From contig CAKRLE010000004.1 of NCBI GenBank assembly GCA_934359185.1, forward strand, positions 1-64,000: a DNA stretch of 64,000 bases. The letters are read 5' to 3'. A model generated the notes under the pieces. That model saw nothing but the letters and a program-made list of their open reading frames with translations, made no database searches and was not told the origin of the DNA. Both the position numbers and the translations under genes were made by a program. Of this stretch, positions 18,291-26,691 are shown one piece after another. Position 1 is the stretch's first letter. Each line of letters begins with the position of its first letter. Source of the DNA: an uncultured Lachnospira sp. (GTDB lineage Bacteria > Bacillota > Clostridia > Lachnospirales > Lachnospiraceae).

Positions 18291-18671
18291 TTATATGTCC
18301 GATTTATTCACACCTGTCATCTTTTCAAGGCGTGCAAGAATTCTTTCATTTTCCTGATTAAGCAATGACACATGCATTGCAAGCTCCTTATTGCGTTTCT
18401 TTAATTCTGCAATCTCTTTCGTTATTATAAATATAAACTGTATTACAAGAACTGCTATTATCCCAGCTGCTATATAGCCAGATGAATTCATTGTTGAACT
18501 CCAGTCATAAAGCCCCGGAACGACTCCTGACAATATCAGGACCACCGCAAACAGAGTCCATAACCATGTAAATTTTTCTGTAAGACGTTTTTTGACATAG
18601 GTTACCAGATTAAGCACAAGAAAAAGGCACCCTGTCACCACCACTGCGATTCTTAGAATTACTGGCATCAT
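18291..18671 (-). CDS. DUF2304 small membrane protein
   Basis: 126 residues with three hydrophobic segments (about 5-25, 37-55 and 65-88) and a C-terminal coiled coil rich in E, L and K. This is the DUF2304 layout; family members are usually encoded beside GT2 glycosyltransferases, as here. The start ATG overlaps the pelG stop as ATGA, giving direct translational coupling with pelG. A scaffolding role for membrane-associated sugar transfer is inferred from this association. Confidence 0.75.
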   Translation of the reverse strand: MMPVILRIAVVVTGCLFLVLNLVTYVKKRLTEKFTWLWTLFAVVLILSGVVPGLYDWSSTMNSSGYIAAGIIAVLVIQFIFIITKEIAELKKRNKELAMHVSLLNQENERILARLEKMTGVNKSDI

Positions 18672-20146
18672 TTCTTCTTACCTCCCCGCTTCCTGTTCTC
18701 CACAACCACGCCGTTAAATACCATACTTGAAGGCCTCTTACCCTTAACCCGGGCAAGAATATTACCATTGCAGAACACATGGATATGAAGTGTATCTTCT
18801 ATATATTTTAATCTGAAATATCCATATGTCCATGCACAGAATGCACCAAACACAAGACCTGCGCCATACCATATAACATCAAATCTCATGCTTACAATGC
18901 TTCCAGCAAATGTTACCACACAGAATATAAACGCTGTCATAAGCGAGCCATCAAGATCGTTAAAATAATACAGGAACATAAATATTGCATACATTATATA
19001 TACAATAAAATACCCTGCTGCAAGGCATGGATACAGCTGCAGCACAATTCCTGCAAATCCGAGTCTCTGTAAGGCAATAACACATATAAGGAATAATGCT
19101 GTTGATACAATAAACTGTATTCTTACCATAGACATAATAAGCTCTGATAACATACGGAACATTCTGCTCTTGGTCTTTTTGATATCTATAAGCCTTCCAC
19201 CTATAATAGCCTCCGAATACTGCTTATATCTTGCATTAAAATGCATCTCTATCAAAGATACAAATATTACACTGGCTGATATGTTGGTAAACATTCCAAG
19301 GCAGGTTGCAAAATCATATGACTCCGCACACACAAATGTGTCTGCAACAACATTTCTTAATCCAGATGTCCAGAACACAAAATTATGTATAAACAAACCT
19401 AATGTATACAATGTATTAGCACACACAAGCTTCCAGAATCTTAATATATATCTGATTACATCAAGATACTGCCTGCTGTTGGATGCAAAATAATGTCTTA
19501 AAAGGGCATACGACAATGATGCAATAACTATGAATCCTGCCGCCAGCGATAAAAGCATCGCCAGTGTTACTTCCATACCAGCGCCATACACAAGAACAAG
19601 TGACAGCACAAATGCAGATGCCATTCCTATTATATAAAACCATGAAATCTTTCCATAATCCTTACACAATGAAAGATACATTACCGTATAAAAGGTCAGC
19701 GACAATGCAATAAAGCACACAACTGATGCAAGTATATATATTACATCAACATTTCCAGTAAAATATTCATGCAGAGTAAATGGTATCACAAGTATACAGT
19801 TAAGCAGTATATCAAGGAATAATCCCACCCTGAATGCTGCCATAATGTTGCTGTACTGTTCCTTAAATATCTCGTCTGATACATATTTGGATAACACCGC
19901 ATTAAAAGGAGCCTGTGCAAGCAGCGTAAACATAAATATATATAATATAGTAACCTGAAAAAGCTCTCTGTTATTATATGTAGTAGCATCTGAATAATTA
20001 AGTGCCCATCTCATAAGCATTATATCACCGATAACTACTATCATTGGTGCAACCGTTGTTATGACACTGTAACCTGCACCTGCCACATATGATGAAACTG
20101 AGCTTTTACCAAAGAATTTGTTTAACTTGATGCCAATTCCCGCCAT
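18668..20146 (-). CDS. pelG: PelG-like exopolysaccharide transporter
   Basis: 492 residues with about 12 transmembrane segments. The opening (AGIGIKLNKFFGKSSVSSYVAGAGYSV) and AQAPFNAVLSKYVSDEIF are characteristic of PelG, the inner-membrane MOP-superfamily subunit that works with PelF, PelD and PelE to move Pel polysaccharide across the membrane. Its pairing with an adjacent pelF is the diagnostic core of pel loci. ATG at 20146 with GGAG 10 nt upstream, 15 nt after pelF. Family length agrees. Confidence 0.9.
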   Translation of the reverse strand: MAGIGIKLNKFFGKSSVSSYVAGAGYSVITTVAPMIVVIGDIMLMRWALNYSDATTYNNRELFQVTILYIFMFTLLAQAPFNAVLSKYVSDEIFKEQYSNIMAAFRVGLFLDILLNCILVIPFTLHEYFTGNVDVIYILASVVCFIALSLTFYTVMYLSLCKDYGKISWFYIIGMASAFVLSLVLVYGAGMEVTLAMLLSLAAGFIVIASLSYALLRHYFASNSRQYLDVIRYILRFWKLVCANTLYTLGLFIHNFVFWTSGLRNVVADTFVCAESYDFATCLGMFTNISASVIFVSLIEMHFNARYKQYSEAIIGGRLIDIKKTKSRMFRMLSELIMSMVRIQFIVSTALFLICVIALQRLGFAGIVLQLYPCLAAGYFIVYIMYAIFMFLYYFNDLDGSLMTAFIFCVVTFAGSIVSMRFDVIWYGAGLVFGAFCAWTYGYFRLKYIEDTLHIHVFCNGNILARVKGKRPSSMVFNGVVVENRKRGGKKK

Positions 20147-20161
20147 TGCTCTGTGTCTCCT

Positions 20162-21577
20162 TTACTTTGATAATTTTTTATATATCTGGGCGTATGTCTT
20201 TTTCATGTCCTGAATTGTATATTTACTCATAAATCTCTTATATCCATTTTCACCATACTGCCTGCACACGTCAGGATTATCAGCAAGAAACAGCATTGCA
20301 TCCTTGATTTCTTCGACATTCATAATATGTGTAAGAATACCTGCCTGCCCAAAGCTGTCTCCCTCTCCATATATAAGTCCATGGCAGTTACCGACATCTG
20401 TTGCTATAACAGGCTTTTTAGCCCCATAACCTTCCAGAATTGTAAGAGGCTGACCTTCACTTATACTTGTAAGTATTGTGAAATCCATTCTGCCAATGTA
20501 TTCACTTGTATTAATTCTGCCTGTAAACACAATATCTTTAATCTTCATATCTTCAACAAGTGAAAAACATTCTTTCGCATAATCTGCATCTTCATCTGTC
20601 GGTCCCATTATCCATAGTTTTAACTTAGGATTAACAGCCTTCGCATATCCAAATGCCATTATCATTGTCTTGACATCCTTAATTGGCGTCACTCTAAGCA
20701 CTGCACCAATATTGATAAATGGGTCATCTGGATCCTTCTGTGGAATATCTGCAAATCTGTCTGGATCTATTCCATTAGGTGTTATTATTGTTTTACTTTC
20801 TTTACATCCTAATTCTATCTGTAATTCTCTCGCTCTTGCATACAGCGAGGTCACAATATCTGCCTTATTATATGCAAACAACGACATTTTCTTAAACTGG
20901 TCAATCCAGATATTCTTGTAAATGCTCTGAATCCACTCAGCCTTGATAATTTCTTCCTCACGCTCTCTTGTATATATACCATGCTCTGATACAATAAGCC
21001 TGCTGTCTGGATAAAGTATCTTAGCCATGCCTCCTAGTATTCCAGAATAACCAGTAGCCACGCAATGATATATATCAGCTTTAGGAATATCCGACTGCAT
21101 AGACAAAAACAATGGCAGATACATAGAACGCATTGTCCATAAGAAATCTGAGAAAACAATCTCGCCATGTTTTAACTCATAATTGCGCATTGATGCCTCA
21201 AGGAAATCTGGTCCCATAAGCAGCTGGTCAAGCGAAATCTTATGACTCTGAAATAATCTTGTAAGTTTCTCCCAGTCTGTATCCTTACCAATAAGAAGTG
21301 ATTCAAGCGCCTTAAGATTTTCACTTGATAATCTTGCCTTCTTATACTTCCTGTTAAGCTTAGTTACATATTCTTTATCATTGAGATATACCTCATGGAC
21401 TTCTGTCAGATTATCTGGCAGTGTGTATTTGAACTTGCCACTTACAGACCTGTCAGATACTATCGCCAGCATTATGAATTCATATTCAGGAAATGATGTT
21501 ATAAGGTTATTAATCCAGCCCGATACACCACCGATTACATAAGGATAACACCCTTCTGCAACTATACATATTCTCAT
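20162..21577 (-). CDS. pelF: PelF-like GT4 glycosyltransferase
   Basis: About 471 residues. The start MRICIVAEGCYPYVIGGVSGW, with the GGVS loop, and the long insertion between the two Rossmann domains are PelF hallmarks. The C-terminal domain has APxRVTPIKD-like VLRVTPIKDVKT and the EX7E motif in ISEGQPLTILEGYGAKKP. PelF uses UDP-GalNAc in P. aeruginosa to polymerise Pel; the donor here is unproven. The ATG at 21577 fits the family start, with AAAGG 11 nt upstream; the GTG at 21589 overlaps that ribosome binding site and is unlikely. Followed closely by pelG. Confidence 0.92.
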   Translation of the reverse strand: MRICIVAEGCYPYVIGGVSGWINNLITSFPEYEFIMLAIVSDRSVSGKFKYTLPDNLTEVHEVYLNDKEYVTKLNRKYKKARLSSENLKALESLLIGKDTDWEKLTRLFQSHKISLDQLLMGPDFLEASMRNYELKHGEIVFSDFLWTMRSMYLPLFLSMQSDIPKADIYHCVATGYSGILGGMAKILYPDSRLIVSEHGIYTREREEEIIKAEWIQSIYKNIWIDQFKKMSLFAYNKADIVTSLYARARELQIELGCKESKTIITPNGIDPDRFADIPQKDPDDPFINIGAVLRVTPIKDVKTMIMAFGYAKAVNPKLKLWIMGPTDEDADYAKECFSLVEDMKIKDIVFTGRINTSEYIGRMDFTILTSISEGQPLTILEGYGAKKPVIATDVGNCHGLIYGEGDSFGQAGILTHIMNVEEIKDAMLFLADNPDVCRQYGENGYKRFMSKYTIQDMKKTYAQIYKKLSK

Positions 21578-21593
21578 AAGGAACCGCACCTTT

Positions 21594-23408
21594 CTACAAT
21601 GTAATACGAATCTGCTTTTCCGTTGTTGTTATTATATACACACCGTCCTCAATTGTTGTATATGTTCCACCTGATACAGATTTAATATCTTTTTTATGTG
21701 TTCTAAGAACGAATCTTGAAATGTCCTGACTGCCTCTGATATCAACTATAAGGACATCACCATCCTGACGATAGCTGTAATCCAGGCTTAACATCTCTCT
21801 TACACGCTTATCAAGTTCAGAAACTGTACATCTGCTGAACTTCCTGCTTGAAGCAGTGAGGTTTTCAGTTGCCGCTGACACGTCTTTGATATATCTGTTC
21901 CAAAGATTATTCTCATCTGATGGGTAGTACATCTGTCTTATATCTATATCCATATTGCTATATGCAAGTGATGTATTAAGGCATCTGATTGTAAAATCAC
22001 TGCTGAAGGAATACTTCATACTGCTGACCGGTGTCTCTATAAGCAATTTGTCATCATCAATATATGAGAACAGATTGGTTTCATTATATTCATCTGAGCC
22101 TGTTACATATGTCTTAACATCTTCTAATATTTCATTATTACTATTCTTTATATCTTCTATTTCATCCTTCTTCAAAAAGATATTTAAGAATTCATAGCTT
22201 CCAATGTAATTCTTGTATGCATTCTTATCTGCATCAAGTTTATCTGCTAGAAGTTCACCATTACCTCTTGCTGTCGTAAGACCAGTCTCCGAATTCTGTT
22301 CTTTTATAAGACGGAAGAAATAGTCAAGTTCATTGATTGAAACTGATACTTTATCTGAATAATTAAGCTGTGGTGCCGCCATAAATGTAAACTTAACTGC
22401 TATCTTACTGCTTAGATTTGATAAATCTGGCCAGATAACATTTCCCAGATACGAATCCGTCGTCCTGCTGTAATATTTCTCAATCTGATTTTCATTCTCA
22501 TTAGACAGATATGGGAAATTCTCTACTATATATGTCTGCGCATCTATAGCAGGATATATATCATAATCTTTAGCCTCATATGCTATTGAACTGAGTATTC
22601 CAATTCCAGATATATTCTTAATAAAATCGCCATTAACGCAGAATACATAAGAATCATTCCATCTCTTTCTCCACACTAAAGAAGGCTGATTCTCATTCTC
22701 TAAATCCTGATAATCTTCTGCCTCAAGTTCTGCAGCCATATAAGTTTTAGTTCCAGTTGTTGTTATATACCATGGTATTGTAGGTGTAAGGTCACTATAT
22801 GTTCCATCAGTATCATTATCCTTATTAAACCATATTTCACCGCCAATAAAGAAATCATCAAAAACTCTTACTCCTGATGCTGTCACCTTTCTTGCCCAGT
22901 TCTCAATTCCACAATAATCCATTAATCTCTGATTCTTCCGGGTAATATCATATGCAGGCAATTTACACATTGTCACATTAATTCCTGCATTAGAAACCGC
23001 TTCAAGTGCATCCATCTGTGTTGAAAAATCCATATAATCAGAATCAATCAGCACCATCTCTGGTTTATTCCAGCTTTTTATCTCATACTTTGTTATATCT
23101 GAGTATGTAATCATATTTTTCTTTGAAAAACGGCACCACTGATAAACTGTTCTTCCATAGTCATTATCAGCATTACCTATATAAACCACATACCTGTTAG
23201 CACTACCAAGGACATCACTTTCTTTAGTAAGTACTTTATATTCATCAGACGCCTTGAGATTAGTTTCTGTAGCTGCCTTATAACTGTTATTCTCATAATC
23301 GTTATATTTTCTTCGTATAATTCCCGTAAACTGAAACAGAAATAATACCAGCATCATAATAACAGTAATTGTAAGAAATATACGTCTTGTAATCATCTTA
23401 GATTCCAT
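21594..23408 (-). CDS. Membrane-anchored DUF2194-like protein of the Pel-like locus
   Basis: 604 residues: one N-terminal transmembrane anchor (about 9-27) and a large extracytoplasmic part. The Rossmann-like first third (YVVYIGNADNDYGRTVYQW, PEMVLIDSDYMDF) and the later organisation resemble DUF2194, which I recall next to PelF in Firmicutes. In Proteobacteria the extracytoplasmic deacetylase/hydrolase is PelA; this protein occupies the position where such a function would be needed, but I see no NodB-type metal triad. ATG at 23408 with GAGG 6 nt upstream. The function is an inference from position. Confidence 0.6.
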   Translation of the reverse strand: MESKMITRRIFLTITVIMMLVLFLFQFTGIIRRKYNDYENNSYKAATETNLKASDEYKVLTKESDVLGSANRYVVYIGNADNDYGRTVYQWCRFSKKNMITYSDITKYEIKSWNKPEMVLIDSDYMDFSTQMDALEAVSNAGINVTMCKLPAYDITRKNQRLMDYCGIENWARKVTASGVRVFDDFFIGGEIWFNKDNDTDGTYSDLTPTIPWYITTTGTKTYMAAELEAEDYQDLENENQPSLVWRKRWNDSYVFCVNGDFIKNISGIGILSSIAYEAKDYDIYPAIDAQTYIVENFPYLSNENENQIEKYYSRTTDSYLGNVIWPDLSNLSSKIAVKFTFMAAPQLNYSDKVSVSINELDYFFRLIKEQNSETGLTTARGNGELLADKLDADKNAYKNYIGSYEFLNIFLKKDEIEDIKNSNNEILEDVKTYVTGSDEYNETNLFSYIDDDKLLIETPVSSMKYSFSSDFTIRCLNTSLAYSNMDIDIRQMYYPSDENNLWNRYIKDVSAATENLTASSRKFSRCTVSELDKRVREMLSLDYSYRQDGDVLIVDIRGSQDISRFVLRTHKKDIKSVSGGTYTTIEDGVYIITTTEKQIRITL

Positions 23409-23455
23409 ATCAAACCTCTATTCCTGCTCTGTATAAGCACATAATATGAATATAA

Positions 23456-25837
23456 TTACTTATTATAGCCATAATCAATCATCAGATTATTCAAAAATGA
23501 TGTATTCTGAACGAGCTTATAACATATAAACTCATCATCCTCATAATAAACAGTAAAATCCTCTGGATAAACCTCCTGATACCTTTTTGCCCAGTAATAC
23601 ATCTTACTCATAAGAATATATCTGGCTTCTCCTTTGTACATTGTATTGCCAGAATAATAATCAGCATATGTCTGTGATGCGCCCTCTTCAGACACTTCCC
23701 TGTCAGAATATATATTTGTAATTGTATAATCCAATGGTTTTTTCTCTATGTATACATACACTTCTTTCGTAGGAAGTGTAAATTTTGATGACCTCTTCAG
23801 CTTTCTCACAAAATCAGACAGCTCATAATGATATCCCCTTCCAGCCAGCATTCTCAGCTCATCTGTTGGCGATACAATTGTCCAGTTATTATCATTATGC
23901 TTATGTTCATCCATAATCTTATACATACAATACACAGCGCCATTAGTCTGCATAAGATTATATCTGCTGTTAATAGCAACAGGTCTTAACCCATATACCG
24001 AGAACATTCCTGCCACAACAGCTGCTGATATAATCAGCGAAGGAACATTGTATATCCACTGTCTCTTTTTTACAAATCTTGCAATAATTCCAGGTATCAT
24101 ATCAAGAATAATTCCTATAATAATTGTATACGAATACATGTAGTAAATTCTTCCTCGATTGACATCCATAATAGCAGGAAGCTTCAGGTAAGAGGATATA
24201 AGAATTGCAATTATAAATAACACTCCAAATGCAATTGTCACGTACTGGCAGCCATAATCCGAATCATAATTCTTCCAGTCAGCTATTGCCAGAACCACAC
24301 CATATACAAATACTATTCCGATTGAAATAATCATTATATATGCCCACACACCGCTGTATCCTGTAATTACAAATGTATCCAGAGTTTTGTGGAAACCTGC
24401 AAACAGCGCACGGCACTTGTTAAACACCTTATCTTTGACTACGATGACAGGATTCTGTTTTTCTGGTCTAGTAACATTCCCGGTTTCATTTCCTGACGGA
24501 TTCGATGTACTGCTGTCTGATGAGATGTTATTATTACTGCCAGCACCGGTTCCTATATCTGTATTATCAGTAATTCCTGCCTCTTTAATATCTTCATCAT
24601 AACCTGCGCTCTTAGTCACGTTGTCTGACTGGCTTGCTTTCTCACCTGAACTTTTAATGATATTAAGTCCCCATCCGATTGAACCCTGAAAATGATTACC
24701 CTGTGCTATAGATATACCCATTGGCAGTGCCGCTATGAATATACCTGCAAATAACGCAGCCATCAGGCGCAGGAAAAATCTTGGTCTTGGAAACCTCATC
24801 CAGTAAGCTATTACCATAGCTGCACAGAACAAACCAATAATCATGGTTCCATAGAAATGTACTGCAATCGTAAGTGAAAAACTACATGCCGCACCCGTAA
24901 GCTCATAGCGTTTTCTAATTCTGTATGCCTTATCCTTCCTGCCTTTGGTTCTTTCATGTTTCATATACTCAAACAAAAAATATAATGTCGGAAATATAAA
25001 TATCATTCCGTATTCCTGTGGAAGGTCGCACGAATATCTGCTGTAGCAGCCACTGTTAATAAAATTAACAGCCACAAATATAACTAATGCTCCATATGCA
25101 GCATATCTTGACTTTGTAAGATACCTTATGAATGCCCACAGAACCATATGTACAAATACCGCATTAGTCATAGCGAACAGTCTTAAAAGCACAGACACAT
25201 CTATTCTGAATATTTCATGCATAAAATATATGATACAGTGAAATCCATGTGGATATACACCAGCAACAAATATATTATTCTCCGTCATGGCATTAATCCA
25301 GTAGTTGTGTACTGCGATATCTGATGCAAGATATCCATAATTTTTGACGCTGTTAGAGCCATACATAACACATATAAGAATAACTGATGCTGCCACAGCA
25401 ATCCCTTCAATATTCTGTCTGTTACGGATCACTGACAGCTTTCTCATCCAGTCTGCAAACTGTCTTCCAACAGCCCGGCAGCATGATTGCAGATACGTCT
25501 TAAATCCAAGACTTCCCTTAAGCAGCCTGTCGATGGTCTCCATGGTATTCAAAAAAGTCCTTCTTATATCTTTAACCCTTGGCTTTATAAGTACATAAAG
25601 AATTGGTGTAAGATACAACACCAAAAGCGTAAAAAAATTAGATATGTGAATGAGCTGCAGGATAAAAACAACATTAATAATATAAAAATTACCTGACACA
25701 ACATATATTATAAATCTTTCATACATTCTTTGATTGGACAGCCTCTTCTTCATCACTATTGCTGGTATAAATAATACCAGTAGCGCATAAAGCGCCATTA
25801 TTATAAGCGATTGAAAGATATTGGATACATCCATCAT
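23456..25837 (-). CDS. Polytopic membrane protein, possible GT-C-type glycosyltransferase
   Basis: 793 residues with roughly 12-14 hydrophobic segments, a Ser/Asn/Gly-rich low-complexity loop (about residues 395-460) and a soluble C-terminal tail of about 140 residues. The first extracellular loop contains YLASDIAVHNYW, an acidic loop placed as in GT-C transferases that use polyprenyl-phosphate sugars. The adjacent GT2 at 16261-17031 could supply such a donor. It has no equivalent in the classical pelABCDEFG set as I know it. ATG at 25837, with AAGG upstream; lies between the pelE-like and DUF2194 genes. Confidence 0.5.
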   Translation of the reverse strand: MMDVSNIFQSLIIMALYALLVLFIPAIVMKKRLSNQRMYERFIIYVVSGNFYIINVVFILQLIHISNFFTLLVLYLTPILYVLIKPRVKDIRRTFLNTMETIDRLLKGSLGFKTYLQSCCRAVGRQFADWMRKLSVIRNRQNIEGIAVAASVILICVMYGSNSVKNYGYLASDIAVHNYWINAMTENNIFVAGVYPHGFHCIIYFMHEIFRIDVSVLLRLFAMTNAVFVHMVLWAFIRYLTKSRYAAYGALVIFVAVNFINSGCYSRYSCDLPQEYGMIFIFPTLYFLFEYMKHERTKGRKDKAYRIRKRYELTGAACSFSLTIAVHFYGTMIIGLFCAAMVIAYWMRFPRPRFFLRLMAALFAGIFIAALPMGISIAQGNHFQGSIGWGLNIIKSSGEKASQSDNVTKSAGYDEDIKEAGITDNTDIGTGAGSNNNISSDSSTSNPSGNETGNVTRPEKQNPVIVVKDKVFNKCRALFAGFHKTLDTFVITGYSGVWAYIMIISIGIVFVYGVVLAIADWKNYDSDYGCQYVTIAFGVLFIIAILISSYLKLPAIMDVNRGRIYYMYSYTIIIGIILDMIPGIIARFVKKRQWIYNVPSLIISAAVVAGMFSVYGLRPVAINSRYNLMQTNGAVYCMYKIMDEHKHNDNNWTIVSPTDELRMLAGRGYHYELSDFVRKLKRSSKFTLPTKEVYVYIEKKPLDYTITNIYSDREVSEEGASQTYADYYSGNTMYKGEARYILMSKMYYWAKRYQEVYPEDFTVYYEDDEFICYKLVQNTSFLNNLMIDYGYNK

Positions 25838-25869
25838 TGCATTTTACCTTCCAGTCCATATTATTAATA

Positions 25870-26685
25870 TCAGCTATTAAATAATCTAAATATCTCTAAT
25901 GTTTCCTGATCAATTTTAATGTCTGATTTTTTCAATTCGTCCATTGTCTTAAGGAAATTCTCCCCATCATCCATGCCATAGTAATATCTCAGCAGGCATT
26001 TGTATGGAGAAAGACTTCCATCTATCTTCTCCCTGGCTCTGATACACCATTTATACGCATCATCCGGAAAACCTATATCCATAAGGAATCCCACAATCCA
26101 CTCATAATAGCAGTCCTTAATCTCATCTGGTGCAGATTCATACATCTTAGTGAGTACTTCTTCAAGCATCCATACATAACTTTTCTGTTCAGACTGTCTG
26201 AATACATCCTGGCTTATTGTATCATATATCAGATTAACAAGCTCATGGCACGCCTCTGTATCAAACGGCTTACTCTCCTTAATCCTTAAATACAGCTTAT
26301 GGGTATTATTACGGAACTCACTTAATTCATCTCTTAAAGCTGCTGCCGCGTAATGTGATGTCTCTGAATCTTCACTGTTAAGCGCATATGTTATAGAGCC
26401 AAGCGACTTTTTCATATCCTTACGGATAATATTCATCATCAAAGCTCTCTGATTATGATAATCGCTTACAGCAACTGCCTCCTGAACAGCAACTATATTA
26501 CGTTCCTGCTCCATATCGCTTTTCTCAACCTGGCTGATTTTATCCTTGCTGAATACAACATCTGATAAGTCAATTTTTTTTCTAAAAAACAGTTTCCGTA
26601 GTATAAATGCAAGCGCATAGTACACAATTATTGTCACAGGAATTACAAGTACAATAAGCAATATAACTATTACATCAAAGCTCAT
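25870..26685 (-). CDS. PelE-like membrane protein with helical-repeat domain
   Basis: 271 residues: an N-terminal hydrophobic segment (about 3-31), a basic stretch, then an all-helical soluble region whose second half (CYYEWIVGFLMDIGFPDDAYKWC and following) has TPR-like spacing. PelE of Proteobacteria has transmembrane segments plus TPR repeats and links PelD to PelF-PelG. Position immediately after the pelD-like gene (6 nt) supports the assignment; sequence similarity alone would not. ATG at 26685 with AGGA upstream. Confidence 0.6.
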   Translation of the reverse strand: MSFDVIVILLIVLVIPVTIIVYYALAFILRKLFFRKKIDLSDVVFSKDKISQVEKSDMEQERNIVAVQEAVAVSDYHNQRALMMNIIRKDMKKSLGSITYALNSEDSETSHYAAAALRDELSEFRNNTHKLYLRIKESKPFDTEACHELVNLIYDTISQDVFRQSEQKSYVWMLEEVLTKMYESAPDEIKDCYYEWIVGFLMDIGFPDDAYKWCIRAREKIDGSLSPYKCLLRYYYGMDDGENFLKTMDELKKSDIKIDQETLEIFRLFNS

Positions 26686-26691
26686 ATATTC

